Assembly (NCBI GenBank): GCA_963827935.1
Contig: CAWHCN010000009.1
Coordinates: forward strand, 124,001-188,000
Source of the DNA: DATFNV01 sp963827935
GTDB lineage: Bacteria; Planctomycetota; Planctomycetia; Gemmatales; Gemmataceae
Direction: 5' to 3'
DNA: 64,000 nt
Position 1 is the stretch's first letter. The number at the start of each line of letters is the position of its first letter. Below the pieces are notes generated by a model. The model did not search any database and was not told the DNA's origin. It saw nothing but the letters and a program-made list of their open reading frames with translations. Of the stretch, positions 28,509 through 36,953 are shown piece after piece. The position numbers and the translations under genes were made by a program.

Positions 28509-30236
28509 ATGGCACTGCTGGTTCAGATCGGGATTTGGAATGCCGCGGCGGCCGCCGTGCTGGCCCTGGTGGCCGCCGCCGTCGCTCGCCTCATTCGCCG
28601 CCCGGCCCTGACCCACACGCTCTGGCTGCTCGTCCTGGTGAAGCTGGTGACGCCCCCCTTCATCCCCGTCTCGTGGCCGGCATCCACCGACGAGCCGCCG
28701 CCGCGATTCGCTGAAGCGCTCCCCGCCTCTCCCATCGCCATCGTCGAGGCCGCGCCTGATGCCGGCGTCGAACCGGTGCCAGAGCCGGTGGTCGATGCAG
28801 AGCTGACTTTAGAGACCCCAATCGTGGCTGAGGCTGAGTCCGACCCCGCTGTGCCGCCCGTGGCGCCGGTGGACTGGATGGCCTGGGCCGGCGCGGTCTG
28901 GCTGGCGGGGCTGGTCCTGTGGTTGGTCTGGGTAGCGTGGCATATTGTCCGCTTCCGCCGGATCCTCCGTCGGGCCGGTCGGGCGTCGGGGCCGTTGCAG
29001 CGCCAGGCTGACGAGCTGGCCCGGCGCCTGGGGCTGAGTCGCTGCCCTGAGGTCTGGCTGGTGCCGGGGGCGGTTTCGCCGATGGTCTGGGGTGTGGGTT
29101 TCCGGCCGTGCCTTCTGTTCCCCGCGGGCCTGCTCGACTGCCTCGATGCCACCGGCCGGGCGGCGCTGCTGGCTCACGAGCTGGCCCACGTGCGGCGGCG
29201 CGACCACTGGGTGCGCCTGCTCGAGTTGGCCGCCACCGGGCTGTACTGGTGGCATCCCGCCCTCTGGTGGGCGCGGCGCGAGCTGCACGAGGCCGAGGAA
29301 GTCTGCTGCGATGCCTGGGGCGTCTGGGCCACGGGCGGGGAAGCCCGCTCCTACGCCGGGGCGCTGTTGCAGGCCGTGGCGTTTGTCTCACAGGTTCCGT
29401 TGCCGCTGCCCGTGGGGGCCAGCGGCATCGGGCACATGTCGCATCTCAAACGGAGGTTGGCAATGATCATGCAAGGGACGACGTCCCGTTCGCTGTCGTG
29501 GACGGGCCTGGGAGTAGTGGTGGGCCTGGCGGTACTGCTGCTGCCGCTCTTCCCGGCCCAGGGACAGCCGCCGGCCCAGTACGTCCCGCCGGACCTGCCG
29601 CCGCGGACGGACAACGGCGCGGTGCAGGATGCCAGGGCCGACCGCGACGCCCAGATCGAGGCCCTGAAGAAAACCCTGCAAAAGCTGGAGGAGGATAAGC
29701 GGCGCGAGGGGGCCCGCAACGACGAGAAGACGCAGGCTCTGCGCGCCGAGCTCGCCAGACTGGAGGCGACGATCGCCCAGAAGAATAAAGAACTGGCGGA
29801 CCTGACAGTGAAGACCCACAATTTGCGGACGCAATTGAAGGAGTTGGACGCCCACCCCGGTTACAACACCATCTACGTTCCGCTTGTGGTGCCGGCCACC
29901 AAGCGACCCCCGACGCCGCCGCAGGACCTGGAGAAGAAGCTGGACAGCATTCAGAAGGAGCTGGACGAGCTGCGGCGCGCCCTGCGGCCGAAGGCACCGC
30001 CCGGCGGTTACCCGCCGCCGTATCGGCTTGATCCGAACTTGCGGCCGTCGCTTCCGCAACCGCCCGGCAGCTCCAACACGCCTGCAGCGCCCAAGCCGCG
30101 GCAACCGGACGTTGTCCCGATCCCGCCCACGACAGCGCAGCCTCCGGGTAATCTGGCCCCGGGCGCGACTCCGTTGTACGCTCCGAACAATACCACCCCG
30201 CCACCCACCGATACCGCCCCGACGCCGCGGCGCTAG
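28509..30236 (+). CDS. blaR1: BlaR1/MecR1-like M56 metallopeptidase
   Basis: A 575-residue membrane sensor protease. Hydrophobic segments occur at residues 5-30 and 32-55 and at about 125-150. The zinc site HELAH is at residues 223-227 (ALLAHELAHVRRRDHW), and the third-ligand region is ELHEAEEVCCDAW near 258-270. A further hydrophobic stretch near 330-350 (GLGVVVGLAVLLLPLFP) precedes a coiled coil (about residue 365-430, repeated Lys/Glu/Leu heptads such as LKKTLQKLEEDKRREG) and a Pro-rich tail. The penicillin-binding domain of classical BlaR1 is absent; the coiled coil and Pro-rich tail replace it, so the signal is unlikely to be beta-lactam. Paired with blaI. Confidence 0.85.
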   Translation: MALLVQIGIWNAAAAAVLALVAAAVARLIRRPALTHTLWLLVLVKLVTPPFIPVSWPASTDEPPPRFAEALPASPIAIVEAAPDAGVEPVPEPVVDAELTLETPIVAEAESDPAVPPVAPVDWMAWAGAVWLAGLVLWLVWVAWHIVRFRRILRRAGRASGPLQRQADELARRLGLSRCPEVWLVPGAVSPMVWGVGFRPCLLFPAGLLDCLDATGRAALLAHELAHVRRRDHWVRLLELAATGLYWWHPALWWARRELHEAEEVCCDAWGVWATGGEARSYAGALLQAVAFVSQVPLPLPVGASGIGHMSHLKRRLAMIMQGTTSRSLSWTGLGVVVGLAVLLLPLFPAQGQPPAQYVPPDLPPRTDNGAVQDARADRDAQIEALKKTLQKLEEDKRREGARNDEKTQALRAELARLEATIAQKNKELADLTVKTHNLRTQLKELDAHPGYNTIYVPLVVPATKRPPTPPQDLEKKLDSIQKELDELRRALRPKAPPGGYPPPYRLDPNLRPSLPQPPGSSNTPAAPKPRQPDVVPIPPTTAQPPGNLAPGATPLYAPNNTTPPPTDTAPTPRR

Positions 30237-30284
30237 GGCCGACCGATTGGCCGGTAACGTCGGGCCGCGGCAAACGGCCCGGCG

Positions 30285-31015
30285 TCACCGGACGCCGCCG
30301 CCATTCACGCGAATCACCTGCCCCGTGATATACCCAGCCTCCGGGGAGGCCAGCCAGCACGCCGCGGCCGCCACATCGTCGGGGGTTCCCCAGCGCCGCA
30401 GCGGCGTCTCGTGCAAGACCCGCTCCTGCCAGCCTACAGAGGCCGCTTCGCCCCAGGCCGTCCGAATCCAGCCGGGGGCCAGGCAGTTGACGCGCACTTC
30501 CGGGGCCAGCGACAGCGCCAGCGACTTGCTGAAGGCCATCACGGCTGCCTTCGTCGCGCCGAACAATTGGCCGCTATCCCCCTCCATGCCGGTCTCGGCC
30601 TGGTCCCAGCCGATGTTGAGAAGCACGCCTTCGCCGCGGGCTTTCATGCGAGCCCCCACCCCCCGGGAAAGCAGCATCGCGGCCGTCACGTCCACGGCCA
30701 GCAGCTCCGCCAGCTTGCGCTCGAAGGGCCAGTGCAGGGCCTCCCCGGTGAGAGTATCGGCCCCGGCGTTATTGACCCAGAACGTCGAGGCCGCCCCAGA
30801 CGGCCCAGGCGCTCTCGACCAGCCGGCGGCATTCGGCGGCCTCGCGCAGGTCGGCAAAGAGAGCCGCCGCGCGCGCTCCCAGGGACCGCACCTGCGCAGG
30901 CCACCTCCTCGGCTGAGCCCGGCGAGCGTCGGCCGTGTATAATCACGTCGGCCCCGCCTGCCGCCAGCGCCAGGGCGATGGCCCGGCCGATGCCGGTCGT
31001 CGAACCGGTCACCAA
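30285..31015 (-). CDS. short-chain dehydrogenase/reductase (frame breaks)
   Basis: SDR oxidoreductase with the TGxxxGIG cofactor motif LVTGSTTGIGRAIALALAAGG at the N-terminus, HGRRS after strand 2 (NADP preference possible), VNNAGA, and the C-terminal part with LAPGWIRTAWGE and the closing YITGQVIRVNGGG. The catalytic Tyr/Lys region reads GDSGQLFGATKAAVMAFSKSLALSLAPEVRVN: the classical YxxxK is replaced by FGATK, so the Tyr appears to be Phe. Phase changes occur near 30890 and 30800. The start is uncertain (TTG at 31015; no ATG in phase), and it nearly abuts folK upstream. Substrate unknown. Confidence 0.75.
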
Positions 31016-31026
31016 AGCGCGTAGAC

Positions 31027-31509
31027 TCAGCAGCTCACGCCCCGGCGGCGCAGTCGCTGGAGCAGTTCACGCACTGTCAATCCCAGGCCGGGATGCCGGA
31101 CACGCGGCGCGATCTCCACCAGCGGGCGCAGAACGAAGAGGCGTTCCTGCAGCCGGGGGTGTGGCAGATTCAAATCGTCCTCGGCAATCGTCGCATCGCC
31201 GCACAGCAGCAAATCGAGATCGATGGTGCGGGGGCCGAAGCGCTCCTGGCGGACGCGACCCAGGCGGCGTTCGATGTCCAGCAGCAGGCGCAACAAGTCC
31301 GGCGCTGGCAAGTCGGTCACAATCTCGGCGGCGGCGTTCAGGTACGCACCCTGGCCGGGCGGACCGCCGACCGGTTCGGTTTCGTGGTAGGAGGAGACCT
31401 GGCCCACCTGGACCCGGGGATGCTCGCGCAGCAGGTGCAGGGCCTGATCGAGGAATTGGCCTCGGTCGCCGAGATTGCTGCCCAGGGCGATATAGGCGGT
31501 GGCGGGCAT
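31027..31509 (-). CDS. folK: 2-amino-4-hydroxy-6-hydroxymethyldihydropteridine pyrophosphokinase
   Basis: HPPK, which transfers pyrophosphate from ATP to the pterin in folate synthesis. A 160-residue protein: MPATAYIALGSNLGDRGQFLDQAL (ALGSNLGD motif), SSYHETEPVGGPPGQGAYLNAAAEI (pterin loop), and the hallmark RFGPRTIDLDLLLCGDATI followed by LPHPRLQERLFVLRPLVEI. Complete and intact. The start at 31509 excludes upstream codons that fall inside a family E repeat. The SDR gene follows within about 12 bases in the same direction, so the two are probably cotranscribed; pteridine-related SDRs exist, but the link is only positional. Confidence 0.93.
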   Translation of the reverse strand: MPATAYIALGSNLGDRGQFLDQALHLLREHPRVQVGQVSSYHETEPVGGPPGQGAYLNAAAEIVTDLPAPDLLRLLLDIERRLGRVRQERFGPRTIDLDLLLCGDATIAEDDLNLPHPRLQERLFVLRPLVEIAPRVRHPGLGLTVRELLQRLRRRGVSC

Positions 31510-31519
31510 GATGCTCTCC

Positions 31520-31611
31520 AGAATAGAACGCGGATGAACACGGATCGGGCGGATTACCACGGATCAGATCCGCGAGAATCCGTTCAATCCGCGTCAACCG
31601 TGTTCTATTCC
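31520..31611. repeat. palindromic repeat family E, copy 2
   Basis: AGAATAGAACGCGGATGAAC ... CGTGTTCTATTCC, less perfect than copy 1 at 9463-9553. It lies between the divergent folK and GTPase genes. Confidence 0.85.
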
Positions 31612-31686
31612 GAAGCGAAATCCCCGTGCAATCCCGGCCCCGATTTGCCAAGATAACCCGTCGAGGGACCTGGAGGGCGCACGATC

Positions 31687-32681
31687 ATGGCCGTCAACCT
31701 GACCCCGCAGTATCACGAGGCCGAGGCCGCTTACAAGCGCGCCAGACCGCCGAGGAGCGTCTGGCCTGCCTGCAAAAGATGTGGCAGGAGGTGCCCAAGC
31801 ACAAGGCCAGCGAGAAGCTCCAGGCCGAACTCAAGAAGAAGATCAGCGCCGCTCGCGAAGAGGCCGAGGAACGCCATCAGAAAGGCGGCAAGAAAGCGGG
31901 GCTCAGCTACAAGGTGCCGCACCAGGGGGCCGGCCAGGTCATCGTCGTGGGGCCGCCCAACGCCGGCAAGAGTCGGCTGCTCACGCGCCTGACCCGGGCC
32001 ACGCCGGAGGTGGCTCCCTACCCGTTCACCACCCGCGAACCGCACGTCGGCATGATGGACTGGGAAGATGTGAAGGTGCAGCTTATCGACACGCCGCCCA
32101 TCACGCCGGACTTCCTGGAAGGCTACCTGTCGAGCATGGTGCGCACCGCCGACGCCGCCTTGCTGGTGGTGGACCTGGCCGACGACGACGGGCCGTTCAC
32201 CGCCGAGGCCGTCCTGGAGCGCCTGGCCCAGGCGAAGACGGTGCTGGTCGGCCGCAACCCCGAGGCGATGGACGACCTGACGATCGAATATGTCCGCACT
32301 CTCCTTGTCGCCAACAAGATCGATGCCGATGGGGCGGCCGACCGCCTGGAGATCGTCCGCGAGATGTTCGGCGAGCGCTTCCCCATCCATGCCATCTCCG
32401 CTGAGCACGGGACGGGGCTGGAGGAGTTGCGGACGGCGATTTACCAGTTCCTCAATGTCATCCGCGTCTACACCAAGAAGCCCGGCAAGCCGGCGGATAT
32501 GACGTCGCCGTTCACGGTGCCCGAGGAAAGCACGGTGATCGAACTGGCCACGCACGTCCACCGCGAGTTCGAGGAAAAGTTGAAGTCGGCTCGCGTATGG
32601 GGTACGGGAGTGTTCGACGGCCAAAGCGTGCCGCGCGACCATGTGCTGCACGACCGGGATGTCGTGGAATTGCACGGCTGA
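31687..32681 (+). CDS. TGS-domain GTPase, Obg/DRG-like (one frame break)
   Basis: About 331 residues. An N-terminal helical part (MAVNLTPQYHEAEAAYK, then EERLACLQKMWQEVPKHKASE) is followed by the G domain with Walker A VVGPPNAGKSRLL, G3 at LIDTPPITPDFLE, G4 LVANKIDAD and a C-terminal TGS-like domain (FTVPEESTVIELATHVHREF, ending VLHDRDVVELHG). The G3 Gly of DxxG is Pro (DTPP). Near 31745 adding one C (GCGCC to GCGCCC) restores KRAQTAEERL, so the frame break is an error. Related to ribosome-associated DRG/Obg GTPases. The downstream neighbour is clpS. Confidence 0.85.
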
Positions 32682-32753
32682 GTGGGGTAGAATCTCCTGT
32701 CCGTTTAGCCGCCGCCCTCCGGGCGGCGCTCTGCCTGATCGAGGGTCACTGAC

Positions 32754-33098
32754 ATGAGCGAAGCCGCCCCCCTGACCGAAGTGATGGTGCAGACGAAGCC
32801 GAAGGACACGACGAAAACGCGGCGTGTGCCGCCGTACAACGTCATCCTCCTCAACGACGATCACCACACGATGGAATTCGTCATCGACGTGCTGTGCAAG
32901 GCGCTGGGCTACAACGTCAAGCGCACCTACCAGCTGATGATGCAGGCTCACAGCACGGGCCGCACCATCGTCTGGACCAGTCCGAAGGAAGTGGCCGAGC
33001 TGAAGGCGGAGCAGATTCGGACCTTCCACCAGAAGCTCGACGACGGCCGCGAACTGGGCCCGCTGGCGTGCGAGATCGAGCCGGCGCCGGGGGCATGA
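32754..33098 (+). CDS. clpS: ATP-dependent Clp protease adaptor ClpS
   Basis: ClpS delivers N-degron substrates to ClpA/ClpC unfoldase. The 114-residue product has a flexible N-terminus with KPKDTTKTRRVPPYNVILLNDDHHTMEFVIDVL, matching the conserved NVILLNDDxxTxEFV core. KALGYNVKRTYQLMMQAHSTGRTIVW follows, where the usual V-A-H is replaced by QAH at the hydrophobic pocket helix. It ends with a long acidic/Gly/Pro tail (DDGRELGPLACEIEPAPGA). Length is normal. No clpA or aat gene is nearby. A palindromic repeat begins 4 bases after the stop. Confidence 0.93.
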   Translation: MSEAAPLTEVMVQTKPKDTTKTRRVPPYNVILLNDDHHTMEFVIDVLCKALGYNVKRTYQLMMQAHSTGRTIVWTSPKEVAELKAEQIRTFHQKLDDGRELGPLACEIEPAPGA

Positions 33099-33101
33099 TA
33101 A

Positions 33102-33178
33102 GAAACCACGAAACACACGAAACACACGAAAAAAGGACAGAGTGTTTTTTTCGTGTGTTTCGTGTGTTTCGTGGTTTG
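33102..33178. repeat. palindromic repeat family D, copy 1
   Basis: AAACCACGAAACACACGAAA ... TTTCGTGTGTTTCGTGGTTT flanking a short AAGGACAGAGTG centre. The second copy is at 58428-58525. A T-rich arm follows clpS and may act as terminator. Confidence 0.9.
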
Positions 33179-33197
33179 CTTCTTTGGAGGTGTAATG

Positions 33198-34036
33198 ATG
33201 GCGATTGAACCGCTGGCCATCGGTGTCTGCAGCTGGTCGCTGCAAGTGAAGTGCGTGCCGGAGTTGAAGCGGCTCATGGACCGCCTCGGCTGCGATGTGG
33301 TTCAGATCGCCTGCGGCGATCCGCATCATGCGGCCTGGGACGAGGGCGATGCCCTGCCGGCGGCGGCGCGCACGGCCGGGTTTCGCTTGTCCGGCACCAT
33401 GCTCGGTTTCCCCGGCGAGGACTACACCACGCCGCAGACCATTCAGAAGAGTGGCGGCTTCGGTGACCCCGCCACCCGGCCCCGCGCCTGGAGCGGTTGG
33501 CGTGGGCCCTGGATCGGACGAAGGCTTTGGGCCTGACCGACCTGATGCTGCACGCCGGCTTCCTGCCCGAGCCGGGAGCCGTGGACCGCAAGCCATTCCT
33601 CGACACCCTGACGAAGGTCAGCCAGCTGGCCGCCGACAAGGGCATCACCATCGCCTTCGAGACCGGGCAGGAGACGGCGGATTTACTTCGGTTGACGCTC
33701 AACGACCTCAAATGTCCCAATCTGAAGGTGAACTTCGACCCGGCCAACATGCTGCTCTATGACAAGGGCGATCCGATTCGGGCGGTGGAAATCCTGGGCC
33801 CAGACATCCGCAGCGTCCACGTCAAGGACGCCAATCGGCCGAAGGTGCCGGGCCAGTGGGGCGAGGAAGTGCGGCTAGGCGAGGGACAGGTGAACATCCG
33901 GCAATTCGTGAAAGCGCTCAAGAAGGTCGGCTACCGTGGGCCCCTGTGCATCGAACGCGAGGTCGGCAACCATGAGCAGCGCATCGCGGACATCGCGCAC
34001 GGGATTCGGTATGTGCAGCAGTGTTTGGCGGAGTGA
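33198..34036 (+). CDS. sugar phosphate isomerase/epimerase-like TIM-barrel protein (one frame break)
   Basis: About 280 residues of the xylose-isomerase-like AP-endonuclease-2 fold. It begins MAIEPLAIGVCSWSLQVKC, with ELKRLMDRLGCDVVQIACGDPHH, ADKGITIAFETGQETADLL (catalytic Glu region), NLKVNFDPANMLLYDKGDPI, IRSVHVKDANRP and the final YRGPLCIEREVGN with Glu as metal ligand. The start at 33198 is 7 bases after GGAGG. The frame breaks near 33475 (ATRPR/LERLAWA). The substrate is unknown; many planctomycetes carry dozens of these proteins, often near secreted oxidoreductases. It sits between a family D repeat and a smaller palindrome (34042-34099). Confidence 0.8.
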
Positions 34037-34041
34037 CGGTT

Positions 34042-34099
34042 TGCGATTTATCGATTCGCGCTCGCACCTTATAGGCGCGAACGCGAAACGATAAATCGC
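34042..34099. repeat. imperfect palindrome L between convergent genes
   Basis: GCGATTTATCGATTCGCG ... CGCGAAACGATAAATCGC. It lies between the convergent TIM-barrel and DUF1501 genes, and may terminate both. Confidence 0.75.
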
Positions 34100-34100
34100 C

Positions 34101-35534
34101 TCACGCCAGCACCCCCTTCACCAGCTTCCCCGCCACGTCGGTCAGCCGGAAGTAACGCCCCTGTGCGAAGAACGTCAGCTTCTCATGATCGATGCCCAGC
34201 AGGTGCAGCATCGTGGCGTGCAGGTCGTTGATGTGGACGGGATTTTCGACGGCGTTGTAGCCGAACTCGTCGGTGGCGCCGTGGGTAACGCCGCCCTTGA
34301 TGCCGCCGCCGGCCAGCCACATCGAGAAGCCCTTGATGTGATGATCGCGGCCGTTCCCCTGGGCCATCGGCGTCCGCCCGAACTCGCCGCCCCAGATCAC
34401 CAGCGTGGAATCGAGCAGGCCGCGCCGCTTCAGGTCCTTCAGGAGCGCCGCCATTGGCTGGTCCACTTCCTTGGCGACCACCGGGATGTCGTCCTTGATC
34501 CGGCCGTGATGGTCCCAGTCGCGGTGGTAGAGCTGGATGAAGCGGACGCCGCGTTCGGCCAGCCGCCGCGCCAGCAGACAATTGGCCGCGAAAGAGCCGT
34601 CGCCGCCTTTGGTGCCGTACAGGTCGAGCGTCGCCTTCGTCTCACCGCTCAGGTCCATCAGGCCCGGCACGCTCGATTGCATGCGGAAGGCCATTTCGTA
34701 CTGGTTGATGCGGGCGCTGACCTCCGGATCGTCCGCCCCCTCGTTGAACAGCTTGTTCAGGGTTTGCGTGGCATCGACCACGTCGCGTTGCTTGTCGGGA
34801 CTGACCCCATCGGGGCTCTTGACGTAGAGGACCGGATCGCCCTTGCTGAGGAAGTGGACGCCCTGGAAATTGCCGGGCAGGAAGCCGCTGTGCCATTGCC
34901 GCTGGGCGATCGGCTGCGATTGCCCCGAACGGCCCGTCGAGGTCAGCACGATGAAGCCGGGCAGGTCCTCACTGTCGCTGCCCAGGCCGTACCAGACCCA
35001 CGAGCCGGCGCTGGGCCGGCCGGAGATGGTGGTGCCGGTATTCATCAGCGTGTGAGCCGGGTCGTGATTGATCGCATCGGTGTGCAAGGAACGGATGATC
35101 GCCAGCTCGTCGGCCACCCCGGCGAGGTGGGGGAAGATGGTGGATATTTCCTGTCCCGATTGCCCGCACTTCTTGAAGGGATGCTGCGGACCCAGGCAGT
35201 TCAGCTTCGCCCCCTGAAGCTGGGCGATCGGCTGCCCCTTGGTGAACGATTCGGGCATCGGCTGGCCATTCATTTTGGCCAGGGTCGGCTTGTAATCGAA
35301 GGTTTCCAGGTGAGAGGGACCGCCGGCCATGTACAGCCAGATGACGCGCTTGACCCGCGGCTTCAGGTGTGGCGGATTGACGACGCCACGCCAGCGCTGC
35401 ACCTTGGCGGCATCCCCGGCCCGCAGCAGGGAGGGATCGAGGAGGGACGCCAGGGCAACGGCTCCGAGGCCGCGGCCGAGGAACGAGCGGCGATTGACGA
35501 GGGTGTGTAGTGGTGTCATGGCCTGCTTACTCAT
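34101..35534 (-). CDS. Tat-exported DUF1501 family protein
   Basis: A 477-residue member of the planctomycete-enriched DUF1501 (sulfatase-like) family. It has a twin-arginine signal (VNRRSFLGRGLGAVALASLL) and the domain start KPRVKRVIWLYMAGGPSHLETFDYKP. Further motifs are RSLHTDAINHDPAHTLMNTGT, FIQLYHRDWDHHGRIKDD, LVIWGGEFGRTPMAQGNGRDHH and INDLHATMLHLLGIDHEKLTF. Start 35534 (MSKQAMTPL) puts RR within the first 20 residues. The fold is alkaline-phosphatase-like and is thought to act on extracytoplasmic substrates; no activity is proven. In many planctomycetes it is paired with DUF1549/DUF1553 cytochrome proteins; none is adjacent here. Confidence 0.92.
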   Translation of the reverse strand: MSKQAMTPLHTLVNRRSFLGRGLGAVALASLLDPSLLRAGDAAKVQRWRGVVNPPHLKPRVKRVIWLYMAGGPSHLETFDYKPTLAKMNGQPMPESFTKGQPIAQLQGAKLNCLGPQHPFKKCGQSGQEISTIFPHLAGVADELAIIRSLHTDAINHDPAHTLMNTGTTISGRPSAGSWVWYGLGSDSEDLPGFIVLTSTGRSGQSQPIAQRQWHSGFLPGNFQGVHFLSKGDPVLYVKSPDGVSPDKQRDVVDATQTLNKLFNEGADDPEVSARINQYEMAFRMQSSVPGLMDLSGETKATLDLYGTKGGDGSFAANCLLARRLAERGVRFIQLYHRDWDHHGRIKDDIPVVAKEVDQPMAALLKDLKRRGLLDSTLVIWGGEFGRTPMAQGNGRDHHIKGFSMWLAGGGIKGGVTHGATDEFGYNAVENPVHINDLHATMLHLLGIDHEKLTFFAQGRYFRLTDVAGKLVKGVLA

Positions 35535-35784
35535 TCGCGTGTCGGCTTTCCGGGGAGGGACGGTGGGCTCTTGTGATTCTACACCGGAGGCGGCGGGGCG
35601 GCCTCCAATACCTGGGCGATTCGGCAGCAACGCTGGCACGGAAATGGATCATTGGGCCTGCAAGATCAGGCTGCCCGTCGGGTTACCTCGGCCCACTTGG
35701 AGGAACTGGAGCGATCAGATAGGATTGCATCAGAGTGCTATCGAGCGTGGCAGCATCGCGGGTGGCTTCGGGAGAAAGCTCCAC

Positions 35785-36033
35785 ATGTTCCGCTGGCTCC
35801 GAAACTTCCTGAGGCGCAAACCTTACCGGAAGGCTGAACCCTGGGAAACGCCGCTGGAGATTAGAACGAAATTGCGGTGCGCCAGCGCCGGCATTGACCC
35901 AGCGACGGTCCAGGAACCGCGGACCGGCACGACGGAACGTCGTACCCGGGCGATCACCTCTCGAAACTCGTCCGCCGGCCCAATCGTAGATAGGGGCGCG
36001 TTTGACAGACTCGCGCCGGATGGAAGTCGCTGA
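35785..36033 (+). CDS. hypothetical 82-residue basic protein
   Basis: MFRWLRNFLRRKPYRKAEPWETPLEIRTKL and onward to a Ser/Arg-rich tail. The first 20 residues are strongly basic and amphipathic; the rest is hydrophilic. A GGGAG precedes the ATG by about 10 bases. The stop TGA at 36031-36033 overlaps the next ATG by one base (TGATG), implying translational coupling. Not recognised. It would be the first gene of a three-gene cassette that stands apart from its neighbours in base composition. It could be spurious, although the coupling argues for it. Confidence 0.4.
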   Translation: MFRWLRNFLRRKPYRKAEPWETPLEIRTKLRCASAGIDPATVQEPRTGTTERRTRAITSRNSSAGPIVDRGAFDRLAPDGSR

Positions 36034-36600
36034 TGAGTGCGGTCCCGCAGTGCCGAGTCGTGACCGTCCACTTGTTCCGTGGGAACCGCGGGGCATTGGG
36101 GCAAAGCATTCGGAAGGCGTCTTGACGACCAACGGCATGGCCAAGGGCTTGGCCCAACGCCTCTGGACTGCCTGTTGTATGCTGGGCATACGGGCGTCTC
36201 GGTTGACTCCCAGCCGAGTGTCATTTGGGGGTTTAACCCCAGCATTGGAAACACGCCGCTGTGGCAGGCGATGCAGGAATTGTTAAACGGGAATGCCTAC
36301 CCGGGAATCGTCAACGACGACACACAGGTGTTCGCGACGGCGAGAAAAAAGCGGTCCAAGGTGCTGACATTCGACGTCATCTTGCCCGACCCGGCCTTCC
36401 AGGATTTTGAATCAAAACTGAATGCAGAGCGGAAGCAGAGTCAGTACACCTATGGCTTCCCCGACGGAGATGGCGACTGCAATTGTGCCACGTGGCTGGA
36501 GCGATTGGCCTTACCGCTCATCAGCGGGAGCATGATCGAGTTCGCCGCCATGACTGCCTCCAGCCGCTATCCGCGCCGCAGATTCGGTCAGTGCATCTAG
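36033..36600 (+). CDS. unknown protein with His and Asn-Cys motifs, possibly papain/NlpC-like (one frame break)
   Basis: About 188 residues. It starts MSAVPQCRVVTVHLFRG and, after a phase change near 36080, continues GHWGKAFGRRLDD ... PLDCLLYAGHTGVSVD ... VIWGFNPSIGNTPLW, ending FPDGDGDCNCATWLERLAL and SGSMIEFAAM. The AGHTGVSVD and DGDCNCATWLERLALP stretches look like the His and Cys halves of a permuted papain-like or NlpC/P60-like active site: a His in a beta strand, then Asp-Cys-Asn-Cys at a helix start. This is pattern reading only; I do not recognise a named family. GC is lower than in the flanks. It is coupled to the 82-residue gene upstream and ends 12 bases before an 87-residue gene. 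Confidence 0.45.
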
Positions 36601-36612
36601 CGAGGTGGGGCG

Positions 36613-36876
36613 ATGAAACCCAGCCGGCAGTCGAACGTGCGTCCGGAGAAGCGTCTCTGCGTCCTGGCCAGGGAGTTTCGTGGCACCAGGGATGAGCGAG
36701 AGCGCGCCGCCATTGCGGGGAGGTATGCCGAGGCGGTTGTCCAGCTGATCAACAGCAAGAAGTGGAAGAGGATCCCAGCGCTCGAAGATCAACTCCCGGA
36801 TGAGTGGATGCCCGCTCAGTTCTTTACATTCTGGTCGCTGCAGCCGCCGGTCCAGCGGGCTGGGCGGACGGGATAG
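36613..36876 (+). CDS. hypothetical 87-residue helical protein
   Basis: MKPSRQSNVRPEKRLCVLAREFRG followed by charged helices TRDERERAAIAGRYAEAVVQLINSKKW and the conserved-looking KRIPALEDQLPDEWMPAQFFTFW. The last motif (PxLEDQLPDEWMP) resembles small uncharacterised proteins I have seen in GC-rich bacteria, but I cannot name a family. The ATG is preceded by GAGGTGGGGCG. It completes the cassette that starts at 35785. All-helical and soluble; an antitoxin- or immunity-like role is conceivable from size and position but unsupported. Confidence 0.5.
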   Translation: MKPSRQSNVRPEKRLCVLAREFRGTRDERERAAIAGRYAEAVVQLINSKKWKRIPALEDQLPDEWMPAQFFTFWSLQPPVQRAGRTG

Positions 36877-36953
36877 CTCGGAGGCGAGGGAGGGGACGGG
36901 GGACTTCGTCCCCATCGACGCTCGGAAAAGTACGCTGTCCCGTTTTTCGTTCC

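Noticed and set aside
28100..30236. Beta-lactam resistance operon
   Set aside because: No beta-lactamase or PBP gene is near, and the M56 protein lacks the penicillin-binding sensor domain; treated as a general BlaI/M56 pair.
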